Shown piece after piece: positions 8,535 through 16,121 of a stretch of DNA of 64,000 nt (position 1 is the stretch's first letter; each line of letters begins with the position of its first letter). This DNA comes from Streptomyces himalayensis subsp. himalayensis. Its GTDB lineage: Bacteria; Actinomycetota; Actinomycetes; Streptomycetales; Streptomycetaceae. The stretch is taken from the NCBI RefSeq assembly GCF_013778455.1, contig NZ_JACEHE010000015.1, forward strand, positions 186,001 to 250,000. The letters are read 5' to 3'. The notes under the pieces are model-generated. The model ran no database searches. It saw only the letters and a program-made list of their open reading frames with translations, and had not been told where the DNA came from. Position numbers and translations under genes: made by a program.

Positions 8535-9398
8535 TTACTGGCCGGCGAGGCCGGTGTGGGCCACACCCGCCACGATCTGGCGCTGGAAGAAGACGAAGAC
8601 GATGATCAGCGGGAGTCCGGCCATCAGGCCGCCGGCCATGAGCTGGGCCCACTGGATGCCGTAGGAGTTCATGACGGTCGCGATGCCGTTCGGCATGGTC
8701 ATCAGGTCGGGGTTGTTGGTCACCATGTACGGCCACAGGAAGTTGTTCCAGGACGCGATGAAGGTGAAGATGCCGACCGCGGCGAGCGAGGGCCGGGCGA
8801 GCGGGACCACGATGGTGAAGAAGACCCGCCAGCGGCCGGCGCCGTCGATGAAGGCGGCCTCCTCCAGTTCGCGGGGGATGCCCTGGAAGAACTTGTAGAG
8901 GATGTAGACCATCGCAGCGGGGGCGCACTGCGGAAGGATCATGCCCCAGTAGGTGTCGACCATCCCCATCTGCTGGACCGTGGTGAACAGGGGGACGCCG
9001 AGGACGGCCGGGGAGATCATCAGGCCGCTCATCACGAGGCCCATCAGGACGGCCTTGCCGCGGAACTCGGTGCGGGCGAAGCCGTATCCGGCGAGCGCGC
9101 TCACGAGCAGGACGATGGACGTCACACAGACGGAGACGACCAGGGAGTTGACGAACCAGTTGGTGATGTTCCCGGTCTCGAAGAGGGCCTTCCACGCCTG
9201 GCCCGTCCAGACCTTCGGCAGCCAGTGCGGCGGGATCTCGGCCGCCTCGGCCTCGGACTTGAGCGAGGTGAACAGGGACGCGGCGATCGGCGCCACGAAG
9301 ACGGCGGAGACGGCGACGCCGATCAGCGTGAGGACGATCTGGCTGGGCGTCCATGGCTTGCGGGACTTGGTGGGTACGGTCGTCGCGGCGGTGGTCAT
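8535..9398 (-). CDS. ABC sugar permease, MalG/AraQ type
   Basis: Inner permease of a CUT1 (oligosaccharide) importer, 287 residues with six membrane segments. The EAA loop EEAAFIDGAGRWRVFFTIVVPLARP contacts the ATPase. Its ATG overlaps the stop of the upstream permease gene (ATGA). No ATPase gene is present in this operon. CUT1 importers in Streptomyces commonly share the MsiK ATPase, which is presumably used here. The arabinanase neighbour suggests arabino-oligosaccharides as substrate. Confidence 0.92.
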   Translation of the reverse strand: MTTAATTVPTKSRKPWTPSQIVLTLIGVAVSAVFVAPIAASLFTSLKSEAEAAEIPPHWLPKVWTGQAWKALFETGNITNWFVNSLVVSVCVTSIVLLVSALAGYGFARTEFRGKAVLMGLVMSGLMISPAVLGVPLFTTVQQMGMVDTYWGMILPQCAPAAMVYILYKFFQGIPRELEEAAFIDGAGRWRVFFTIVVPLARPSLAAVGIFTFIASWNNFLWPYMVTNNPDLMTMPNGIATVMNSYGIQWAQLMAGGLMAGLPLIIVFVFFQRQIVAGVAHTGLAGQ

Positions 9399-10333
9399 CG
9401 GCCGCCCTCCTCACGGTTGCGCAGCAGCCACATCCGCGCCAGGGCGACGACTGCGATGATCACGAAGAAGATGATGGACATCGCGGAGGCATAGCCCACG
9501 CGGTAGCTGGTGAAGCCCTGTTCGAGGGTGTACTGGACGAAGGAGCGGGTGCTCAGCTCCGGCCCCGGGCTGAAGTCCATCATCACGACGGCCTGGTCGA
9601 AGAGCTGGAGCGAGGCGAGGATCTGGAGCGCGATCACCAGGCCGGTGATGTTGCGCAGCATCGGCAGCGTGATGTGGACGATGCGGTGCCAGGCGTTCGC
9701 GCCGTCCAGCTTGGCGGCCTCGTACAGGTGGCCGGGGATGCCCTGGAGCGCGGCGAGGTAGAGCAGGAAGCTGAAGCCGACCGTCCACCACAGGGTCTGG
9801 ATGACGATGGCGAGCATCGCGTACGACTTGTCGGTCAGCCAGGGCGTGTCGATCCCGAGGGTCTCGTTGAACAGGCCGATGCCCTGGGTGAACAGCCACT
9901 GCCACATGTTGGCGGCGACGGTCGACGGCAGCAGGAACGGCACGAAGAAGCACAGCCGCCACAGCCACTTCCCGCGCTCGATGTGGTGCGCGAGCATCGC
10001 GAGCAGGAAGGCCATGACCGTGATGCAGGGCACGACGAGGAGCGTGAAGTACGCGCTGTGGCCGAGGGCGTCCCACATCGCCGAGTCGCCCAGGGCCTCG
10101 CGGTAGTTGTCGAGGCCGACGAAGCTCGTGTCCTCTCCGGAGATGTTGGCGTCCGTGAAGCTGAGCCAGACGCCGCGCAGCAGCGGCCAGATCACGAAAA
10201 GCGCGAAGAGCGCCAGGAACGGGGCGATGAACCAGCCCCCGTGCTGGAAGCCCTGCTTGCGGCGGACGGTCGCGACCGCGGTCGCGGACTTCACGCGCGC
10301 CGGCGCGACGACGGTCTGAGCACTGGTCGTCAT
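9395..10333 (-). CDS. ABC sugar permease, MalF/AraP type
   Basis: Partner permease of the CUT1 importer, 312 residues. Six membrane segments follow a cytoplasmic N-terminus, and the EAA loop is YEAAKLDGANAWHRIVHITLP. The ATG at 10331-10333 overlaps the stop of the binding-protein gene by four bases, which fixes the start. A much longer open frame continues upstream through the binding-protein gene, but it is antisense-free read-through in another frame and is not real. Confidence 0.92.
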   Translation of the reverse strand: MTTSAQTVVAPARVKSATAVATVRRKQGFQHGGWFIAPFLALFALFVIWPLLRGVWLSFTDANISGEDTSFVGLDNYREALGDSAMWDALGHSAYFTLLVVPCITVMAFLLAMLAHHIERGKWLWRLCFFVPFLLPSTVAANMWQWLFTQGIGLFNETLGIDTPWLTDKSYAMLAIVIQTLWWTVGFSFLLYLAALQGIPGHLYEAAKLDGANAWHRIVHITLPMLRNITGLVIALQILASLQLFDQAVVMMDFSPGPELSTRSFVQYTLEQGFTSYRVGYASAMSIIFFVIIAVVALARMWLLRNREEGGR

Positions 10334-11679
10334 ACGACCGCACCTCCCTGCGCGGCGGTCCTGCCGTCCATCGGGTTCTTCGAGACGAGGAGCTTGGCGA
10401 GACGCTTCTTCATCGTCTGCGCGACGGCCGCCGGCTTGGCGGAGCCCATCGTCGAGGAGACGACGACCGGGCCGAGGTCCTGGGCGAGCACGCCGGTGGA
10501 GCCCGCGAACCACACCTTCGGCTCGGTGGCCTGGTGGTCCATGGCGCTCACGTACTCGTTCTGCGGGGTGAGCTTCTGGTACTCGGGCGTGGAGAGCGTC
10601 GGCGTATAGGCGGGGATGTGGCCGCCGGCCGCCCACTGCAGGGCGTGCTGGACGACGTACGCGGCCAGCTGGTGCGCGGCCTCGTTGGTGGCGCCGCCGC
10701 GGCCGGCCTGGTGGGGCAGGACGAACGCGTGCGACTCGGCGTGGGTGGCCTGCTTGCCGAAGACGGGCGGCAGCGGGGTCGCGCCGTAGTCCAGCTTGGC
10801 GCCGGAGAAGACCGGCACCGACCAGTTGCCCTCCCAGGTGAAGGGGGCGCCGTTGATGAACTGCTCGCCGGTGGGGGCGCCGGGGATGACGTAGCCGTCG
10901 GTGACGTGCTGCCGGAGGAACTCCAGGACCTGGGTGGCCTTGTCGGCGTCGAAGAGGACCTCGGTGCGGGCGTCGTCGAACCACTCGCCGCCGAGCTGGG
11001 TGTAGAAGGCGACGAAGAACCACCACTGGAAGTTCTGGTCGTTGGTCCACAGGCCGATCGTCTGCAGGCCCTTCTTCTGGGCCTGCTTGGCCTTCTTCAG
11101 GACGTCGAACCACTCGTCGGTGGAGGTGACCGGGATCATCCGGCCGTCGTCGCCGAGCAGGTCCGCCTTCTTCAGCACGTCCTTGCGGTAGAAGCAGAGC
11201 TGGACGTGGATGTCGAGCGGGAGGGCGTAGAGCTTGCCGTCGATGACGCCGCGGCTCCACAGCGCGGGGTTGAAGTCCTCCTGCCGTACGCCGTACTTGG
11301 CTAGCAGCTCGACGTCCCAGGGGTCCAGGAGGCGGCCGGGCGAGAACCCGGTGACCCGTCCCATGTGCATCACGCCGAGCTCGGGGGCACGGTTGCCCGC
11401 GGCCGCCATGGCGAGCTTGGTGTAGAAGGGGTTGCCCCACTGGAGGGTGGAGTCCTTCACGTCGATGGCGGGGTTCGCCTTACGGAAGGCGTCGAGCATC
11501 GCGATCATGTTGGAGCCGTCGCCGCCGCTGAAGAGGTTCCAGTAGCGGACCCGGGTGCTCGCACTCGAGGCGAGCGCGTCCGCGCCGGTGCCGCCCGCCG
11601 CGAAGGCGAAACTCCCGGCTACGCCCAACCCGCCGATACCGGCCAGGAGTTGCCTACGGCTCAGGGAAGGTCGTCCCAT
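10330..11679 (-). CDS. CUT1 sugar ABC transporter substrate-binding protein (Tat-exported)
   Basis: Extracellular binding protein of the importer, 449 residues, first gene of the operon. The N-terminus SLSRRQLLAGIGGLGVAGSFAFAAGG has a twin-arginine motif and hydrophobic stretch but no lipobox cysteine, unlike most Streptomyces sugar-binding lipoproteins. It may therefore stay anchored by an uncleaved segment or be freely secreted. The mature part (RVRYWNLFSGGDGSNMIAMLDAF...) is typical of family 1 solute-binding proteins. The operator candidate at 11693-11709 lies 14 bases upstream of the start, so the transcript is probably nearly leaderless or blocked at initiation by the bound regulator. 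Confidence 0.9.
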   Translation of the reverse strand: MGRPSLSRRQLLAGIGGLGVAGSFAFAAGGTGADALASSASTRVRYWNLFSGGDGSNMIAMLDAFRKANPAIDVKDSTLQWGNPFYTKLAMAAAGNRAPELGVMHMGRVTGFSPGRLLDPWDVELLAKYGVRQEDFNPALWSRGVIDGKLYALPLDIHVQLCFYRKDVLKKADLLGDDGRMIPVTSTDEWFDVLKKAKQAQKKGLQTIGLWTNDQNFQWWFFVAFYTQLGGEWFDDARTEVLFDADKATQVLEFLRQHVTDGYVIPGAPTGEQFINGAPFTWEGNWSVPVFSGAKLDYGATPLPPVFGKQATHAESHAFVLPHQAGRGGATNEAAHQLAAYVVQHALQWAAGGHIPAYTPTLSTPEYQKLTPQNEYVSAMDHQATEPKVWFAGSTGVLAQDLGPVVVSSTMGSAKPAAVAQTMKKRLAKLLVSKNPMDGRTAAQGGAVV

Positions 11680-11692
11680 ACCCCACCCTTAC

Positions 11693-11709
11693 TGTTCGAT
11701 ATTCCGAAT
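11693..11709. promoter_or_regulatory. Candidate IclR-regulon operator, copy 2 (importer operon)
   Basis: TGTTCGATATTCCGAAT is the best copy of the motif. TTCG and CGAA half-sites are separated by six bases, forming an inverted repeat. It lies just upstream of the binding-protein gene. Confidence 0.65.
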
Positions 11710-11825
11710 GGTGCCCGTAACTTCGAACCGGACCGTAGAGTCGAACAGGTTTCGCGTCAATGGGTTGCGCAAAACTTTCAAGTTCCATGGATTTCCAAGG
11801 CCCTGAAGGCCGTCAGAGCAGCAGA

Positions 11826-11861
11826 AAGGCCCTCGCCGGCATACGCGCGGGCGAGGGCCTT
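11826..11861 (-). terminator. Terminator after the iclR-SMP30 transcript
   Basis: Perfect 12-bp inverted repeat (AAGGCCCTCGCC) with a 12-base loop, 22 bases beyond the stop of the SMP-30 gene. Confidence 0.75.
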
Positions 11862-11882
11862 CCGGGACAGATGCCTGCTCGG

Positions 11883-12731
11883 CTAACCCACGAAGGCGGG
11901 CTGGGCCAGCCCCTTCCCCGCCCCCGGCACCACCAGCAGCGAGCCGGACAGTGGATGCGGTGCCTCAAGTCCCGTACGGGCGGTGGAGATGTACAGGTCG
12001 GTCAGGCCGGCGCCGCCGAACGCGCACGCCGTGGGCCGGCGCACGGGCAGTTCGATGACATGGTCCAGCTCGCCTGCGGGTGTGTAGCGGCGGATCGCTC
12101 CGCCGTCCCACAGCGCGACCCAGACGCACCCGTCCGCGTCGACGGTGAGCCCGTCGGGGAAGCCGGCGCCGTCCTCGATGACGGCCAGCGGGCGCCTGTT
12201 CACCACGTGTTCGGGATCCTCGACGTCGAAGACGTCGATCCGCCGCGTCGGCGAGTCGATGTAGTACATCAGCCGCCCGTCGGTGCTCCAGCCGGTGCCG
12301 TTGCTGACGGCGACGTCGTCGAGGACGACCTGCGTGGTGCCGTCGCCGGTGATCCGCGTCAGCGTGCCACCGCCCGGCGCCTCGTCGTAGCGCATGGTCC
12401 CGGCCCAGAGCGAGCCGTCGGACGCGACGGCCGCGTCGTTGGCGCGGCGGCCGGGCACGGGATCGTGGTGCAGCCAGCGGAAGTCACGGCCGTCCGGGCC
12501 GTAGAGCCCGACACCGTCCCGGAGGTTGACGACGAGGCCGCCACCCGCGCGGGGCTTGGCGGCACCCACGTGCTGCTCCGTGACCATGACCGTCCGGCGG
12601 CCGTCGGCCGGGTCGTACGTATGGACACGCGACTGCAGGATGTCCACCCAGATCAGCCGCCGGGCGTCGACGTCCCACGTGGGACCCTCACCCAGCTCGG
12701 CGTACTCGCGCACCGCAAGCTCGACGCCCAT
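11883..12731 (-). CDS. SMP-30/gluconolactonase-family sugar lactonase
   Basis: Six-bladed propeller lactone hydrolase, 282 residues. Metal-site residues of the family are visible: Glu15 in LGEGPTW, Asn in VSNGTGWSTDG and Asp in GFPDGLTVD. In an arabinose context it may hydrolyse L-arabinono-lactone, as the SMP-30 enzyme of the non-phosphorylative arabinose pathway does. No dehydrogenase or dehydratase for that pathway is in the window, so the substrate stays open. The ATG at 12729-12731 forms TGATG with the iclR stop and follows a GGGGGG run. A GTG one codon earlier is possible but too close to that run. Confidence 0.88.
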   Translation of the reverse strand: MGVELAVREYAELGEGPTWDVDARRLIWVDILQSRVHTYDPADGRRTVMVTEQHVGAAKPRAGGGLVVNLRDGVGLYGPDGRDFRWLHHDPVPGRRANDAAVASDGSLWAGTMRYDEAPGGGTLTRITGDGTTQVVLDDVAVSNGTGWSTDGRLMYYIDSPTRRIDVFDVEDPEHVVNRRPLAVIEDGAGFPDGLTVDADGCVWVALWDGGAIRRYTPAGELDHVIELPVRRPTACAFGGAGLTDLYISTARTGLEAPHPLSGSLLVVPGAGKGLAQPAFVG

Positions 12732-13501
12732 CACACCCCCCGGTAGCCGAGACGCTCGGACAGGTCGGCCGCACCCTTGGCGGCGAGCTGCTCCAGCTCG
12801 ACCCGGCGCTCGTCGCTCCAGCGGATCATGGGTACGGAGATGGAGAGCGCGGCGACGACGCGCCCCGTACGGTCGCGCACCGGCGCCGCGACACAGCTCA
12901 CGTCCGGGTTCGACTCGCGGCTCTCGACGGCGACACCGCGCTCGCGGATCACCGCAAGGGCCTCGCGCAGCGCGGCCGGGTCGGTGATGCTGTTGGCGGT
13001 CATCGCGACCAGATCCGCGTCGTCCGGGACACGGGAGGCGAGATCGTCGTCCGGGAGGGAGGCCAGGAGCATCTTGCCGACGGACGTGCAGTGCGCGGGC
13101 AGCCTGCGGCCCGCGGCGGAGACCATGCGGACGGCGTGCGTGGAGTCCACCTTGGCGATATAGATGACGTCGGTGCCCTCGAGGATCGCGACGTGCACCG
13201 TCTCGTCGCAGGTCTCGGCGACGGTACGGGCCACCTGCTGGCCCTCGGCCGCGAGGTCCAGCTGCTCGGCGTACCGGCTGCCGAGCTGGTACGGGCGCAC
13301 GCCGAGCCGGTAGCGGCCCGGCTGACCCTGGACCGGGACGATGTAGGACCGGGCGGCGAGCGTGGTGACCAGCTCGTGCACCGTCGTGCGGGGCAGCTGT
13401 AGCTTGCGGACGATGTCCGGCGCGGACAGGGTGCCGTCACCGTCCAGGAAGAGCTCGAGTATGTCGAGCGCCCGGGTCACGGCGGGTACGAGGCGGCCCA
13501 C
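12731..13501 (-). CDS. IclR-family transcriptional regulator
   Basis: DNA-binding regulator, 256 residues. The winged helix-turn-helix covers about residues 5-65 (RALDILELFL...SAPDIVRKLQLPRTTVHELVTTLAARSYI). The IclR effector domain follows (AHCTSVGKMLLASL, SCVAAPVRDRTGRVVAALSISVP). GTG start with GGGAGGGG upstream. It is the first gene of a two-gene transcript with the SMP-30 lactonase. A candidate operator lies 14 bases upstream, so autoregulation is likely. Two further copies stand before the importer operon and abfA, making it the probable pathway-specific repressor of arabinan use. Confidence 0.92.
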   Translation of the reverse strand: MGRLVPAVTRALDILELFLDGDGTLSAPDIVRKLQLPRTTVHELVTTLAARSYIVPVQGQPGRYRLGVRPYQLGSRYAEQLDLAAEGQQVARTVAETCDETVHVAILEGTDVIYIAKVDSTHAVRMVSAAGRRLPAHCTSVGKMLLASLPDDDLASRVPDDADLVAMTANSITDPAALREALAVIRERGVAVESRESNPDVSCVAAPVRDRTGRVVAALSISVPMIRWSDERRVELEQLAAKGAADLSERLGYRGV

Positions 13502-13514
13502 GACCCCTCCCTCA

Positions 13515-13531
13515 TGTTCGAAATTTCAACG
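13515..13531. promoter_or_regulatory. Candidate IclR-regulon operator, copy 3 (iclR)
   Basis: TGTTCGAAATTTCAACG differs from copies 1 and 2 in the centre and has a weak right half. It lies immediately upstream of the iclR start, where an autoregulatory site is expected. Confidence 0.55.
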
Positions 13532-13686
13532 GTCGACCGGAATGACGAACACAGGTTATGCGGAGCGCTCTTTGCAGGGCAATGGGCGGGCGGCAGGGTG
13601 TCGCTCTCCGCGCGCTCCCGGCGCAGGGCCGGGTGCCGCTCCCCGCCCGGGCCCAGGGCGCCCACCCGTGCGCGACGATAGGCGGC

Positions 13687-14374
13687 ATGCCCGCGCATTT
13701 CGAGCACCTGGATCAGCCGGATCAGCCCGATCAGTCCGACCGTAGTGACCAGCCTGACCGTCGTGACCAGCCTGACCGTCCAGATCATGGTGGGCGCCCG
13801 AAAGGCAGCCCATTCACGCGCCGCGACTTCCAGCTGGTGCTGCTTCGCCGCATGGCGGACCACAATCCGGACCTCGTCGAGGATGCCCGGCGCGAGCTGG
13901 GGGGTCTCGCTCGCGGACATGCGCGAGGCGAATCGCCGCTGGCAGGCCATGGTCCGCTCCCCACGCGCGCGTGGCGCGGCCTCCCGGTACCGCTCCGTCC
14001 TCGGCACTCCCGAGTCGACCACGGTCCGCAGGATCGGCGACCTCGAATGCGAAGCCCTGCTGTGGCCGGTCCCCCTCTGGCCCGACCTCCGCTTCGAGGT
14101 GCTCCTCGCCCCGAACGGCGCGGTGTGGAACGAGTGGCTGATCCGGGCGCCCGGCGCCCCGGGCCCGGCGCTGCGCACGGTCGAGGACCTGCGCCCGTGG
14201 TCCTGCACGGTCGACGAGGTGGCCCGCGCCTTCGCGCCCGCCCGGCCGATGGAGGGCACGGCCCCCACGCGCTGGCGCCTCGGCTTCACGGCGCCGGACA
14301 AGGATGGGGCACGACGGCGGGCCGTCGCCGAGTTCACCTGGGGGCTGCTGCAGCGGCTGACGTCGGTGGAGTGA
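13687..14374 (+). pseudogene. Conserved hypothetical protein split by a frameshift
   Basis: The start ATG at 13687 opens a frame with a DQPD-repeat N-terminus followed by RPKGSPFTRRDFQLVLLRRMADHNPDLVEDARRELG. At the six-G run 13899-13904 the coding signal moves to the +1 frame and continues as GVSLADMREANRRWQAMVRSPRARG to the TGA at 14374. The C-terminal half (DLECEALLWPVPLWPDLRFEVLLAPNG...) keeps typical codon bias throughout. Removing one G would restore a single protein of about 228 residues. I know similar Streptomyces hypotheticals but no function. It may be a true frameshift, a sequencing error, or slippage at the G run. Confidence 0.6.
13709..13788. repeat. Degenerate tandem repeat coding Asp-Gln/Arg-Pro-Asp units
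   Basis: Repeating units of GATCAGCC and GACCGTCGTGACCAGCCT encode about eight DQPD/DRxD-like tetrapeptides at the N-terminus of the frameshifted gene. Such tracts expand and contract easily by slippage. Confidence 0.6.
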
Positions 14375-14395
14375 GCCGAGCATCTCGCAGCCGCT

Positions 14396-14439
14396 GATAT
14401 ACAGCAGGTCATGTATCATGATGTCGATCCCCGTATATC
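14396..14439. promoter_or_regulatory. Palindromic operator/promoter region of vapBC
   Basis: The outer inverted repeat GATATAC (14396-14402) / GTATATC (14433-14439) encloses a second palindrome ATCATGAT (14415-14422), just before the vapB ribosome-binding site AGGAGG. Type II antitoxins usually bind such sites to autoregulate. The spot is AT-rich compared with its surroundings. Confidence 0.55.
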
Positions 14440-14452
14440 TCAGGAGGCAGCC

Positions 14453-14713
14453 ATGAGCCGTACCGTCATCGACCTCGACGACGAAGCCCTGGAAGCAGCC
14501 GCCATAGAGCTGGGAACCAAGACCAAGCGCGACACGATCAACACGGCACTGCGAGAGGTCACCGCCCGCTACCGGCGACTGCGGGCCCTCGAGGAAGCGC
14601 GCCAGCTGGTCGCCGACGGCGCTCTGGACATGGACATCCTCCTGGACAAGCGCAAGTACCGCGGTGGCGTTCGCGAAGCGGAGCACGTCGGCGGCACGGG
14701 AGGAGCTGAGTGA
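14453..14713 (+). CDS. vapB: VapB-family antitoxin
   Basis: Antitoxin of a type II toxin-antitoxin pair, 86 residues. The N-terminal MSRTVIDLDDEALEAAAIELGTK is the ribbon-helix-helix-type DNA-binding segment of VapB. The C-terminal part (DMDILLDKRKYRG) should bind the toxin. The ATG at 14453 follows AGGAGG; an earlier in-frame ATG at 14411 falls inside the palindromic operator and is rejected. The stop overlaps the toxin GTG by four bases. Confidence 0.88.
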   Translation: MSRTVIDLDDEALEAAAIELGTKTKRDTINTALREVTARYRRLRALEEARQLVADGALDMDILLDKRKYRGGVREAEHVGGTGGAE

Positions 14714-15123
14714 ACGTCGCCGACTACCTCATCGACACCTCCGCCCTCGCTCGCGTCCTGCTCGGCCACACCACGACCGAGTGGGACGACAAGATCGCCG
14801 CCGGTCTTGTCGCGATCTGCGACATCACAGAGATCGAAGTCCTCTACTCGGCTCGCTCGGCCAGAGACCGCGAGCGGATGGAGAAGGCGTTCAGCACCCA
14901 GTACGCGTGGTGTCCCATGCCCGATGGCATCTACCGGCGCGCCCGCGTCGTCCAGCGACAGCTCACCGCCAAGGGCGAGCACCGCAGCGGGGGACCCATC
15001 GATCTCCTCGTGGCCGCCGTCGCCGAAGAGGCCGACCTCACCCTTCTCCATTACGACCACGACTTCGACACGATCGCCCGGACGACAGGGCAGCCGGTCC
15101 GCATGATCGACCTCAAGGACTAG
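14710..15123 (+). CDS. vapC: VapC-family PIN-domain ribonuclease toxin
   Basis: PIN-domain endoribonuclease of 137 residues. Acidic catalytic residues are Asp9 (YLIDTSAL), Glu41/Glu43 (TEIEVLYSAR), Asp98 (PIDLLVAAVA) and Asp116/Asp118 (HYDHDFD). Such toxins cleave RNA when the antitoxin is degraded. GTG start within the vapB stop (GTGA), so translation is coupled. The gene lies between the sugar block and the malonate block. Confidence 0.9.
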   Translation: MNVADYLIDTSALARVLLGHTTTEWDDKIAAGLVAICDITEIEVLYSARSARDRERMEKAFSTQYAWCPMPDGIYRRARVVQRQLTAKGEHRSGGPIDLLVAAVAEEADLTLLHYDHDFDTIARTTGQPVRMIDLKD

Positions 15124-15184
15124 GTTCTGGAGGGGGCCGAGGCCGGCCGCGCTGAAGCCGCCGGCGGCCCGCACGACGCGGCCG

Positions 15185-15904
15185 TCAGTCGACAGGCGCG
15201 CGTTCGTCGTCCGGGTTCCAGTCCAACAACCGCACCTTCGCGACCGTCCGTACATGGCGGCGCATCGCCGCGGCCGCCTGCTTGGGCTCCTGTGCCTCGA
15301 TCGCGCGCAGGATCGCACGGTGCTGGGCCAGGGACCGGGCGGGGCGGCCCGGCTGGCGGAGCGACTCGTTGCGGCTCTCCGTGATCTGGTCGGCGATGGA
15401 GCGCATGAACTCGGCGAGCAGGCTGCTGTGCGCCGCGGCCGTCACCGCCGCGTGGAACAGGCGGTCGCCCTCCACACCGTGTGCACCCTCGGCGATCTCG
15501 TCGGCCATGTGGGAGAGCGCGAGGCTCAGGGCGGCGAGATCGTCCTCCGTACGGCGCTCCGCGGCGAGTTCGGCGAGCTTGGTCTCGAGCGCCTCGCGTG
15601 CTTCGAGTACATCGGGAAGGCGCCGCCGCCGCTCGACCAACCGCTCCACGGGCTCCGCGTCGAGGCTGTCCCGCACCAGGTAGGTGCCACCGCCGTGGCG
15701 GACCTCCACCAGGCCCTGGACCTCGAGGACCACGATCGCCTGCTTCACGGAGGCCCGGCTGACTCCCAGGCGCTGCGCCAGATCGCGCTCGGGCGGCAGG
15801 CGGTCGCCGGCCTTCAGGCCGCCTTCGGCCACGTAACGGCGCAGCCGCTCGAGAACCTGCTCGTACAGGCGCGGTTTGGCCATCGGGCGCAGTGCGTCGG
15901 TCAT
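15185..15904 (-). CDS. GntR/FadR-family regulator of the malonate genes (MatR-like)
   Basis: 239 residues. N-terminal winged helix (LPPERDLAQRLGVSRASVKQAIVVLEVQGLVEVRHGGGTYL) and an all-helical FCD effector domain. Divergent from the malonate carrier, with two palindromes in the shared intergenic region, so it probably represses carrier, synthetase and carboxyltransferase genes and responds to malonate or malonyl-CoA. That role is inference from family and position. The ATG at 15902-15904 is preceded by GGGGGAA; a further ATG seven codons in (MAKPRL) is an alternative. Confidence 0.85.
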   Translation of the reverse strand: MTDALRPMAKPRLYEQVLERLRRYVAEGGLKAGDRLPPERDLAQRLGVSRASVKQAIVVLEVQGLVEVRHGGGTYLVRDSLDAEPVERLVERRRRLPDVLEAREALETKLAELAAERRTEDDLAALSLALSHMADEIAEGAHGVEGDRLFHAAVTAAAHSSLLAEFMRSIADQITESRNESLRQPGRPARSLAQHRAILRAIEAQEPKQAAAAMRRHVRTVAKVRLLDWNPDDERAPVD

Positions 15905-15968
15905 GTGGTTCCCCCTCGCGTGATCCGCCCGTGGCGAGCGTAACACCGGGTTACGGGCAGTGGTTAGG

Positions 15969-15997
15969 TGGCTCATTGGTCAAGTGGCTGAGCCAAT
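15969..15997. promoter_or_regulatory. Candidate GntR operator O1
   Basis: Inverted repeat TGGCTCA-N13-TGAGCCA (15969-15995), overlapping ATTGG...CCAAT (15975-15997). It lies 65 bases upstream of the gntR start and shares the TGGCT/AGCCA core with O2. Confidence 0.55.
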
Positions 15998-16061
15998 TTA
16001 TGTCCGACCCCTTGACGCTCCCTCGGAACGACGCCCAATGTGGGGCAACCGCTTGGCCAAA

Positions 16062-16088
16062 TGGATCAGTGGCTCAGCCACTGATCCA
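16062..16088. promoter_or_regulatory. Candidate GntR operator O2, perfect 27-bp palindrome
   Basis: Two perfect 13-bp arms (TGGATCAGTGGCT and its complement) around a single C, 33 bases before the carrier start. The symmetry and position are those expected of an operator bound by a dimeric GntR protein. Confidence 0.7.
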
Positions 16089-16121
16089 CCTCACACAAGG
16101 GACCCAGGGACGGGAGCCCGC

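Noticed and set aside
9395..11440. Apparent 680-residue fusion covering a permease and upstream sequence
   Set aside because: The upstream part is out-of-frame translation of the binding-protein gene; an ATGA overlap marks the true permease start at 10333.
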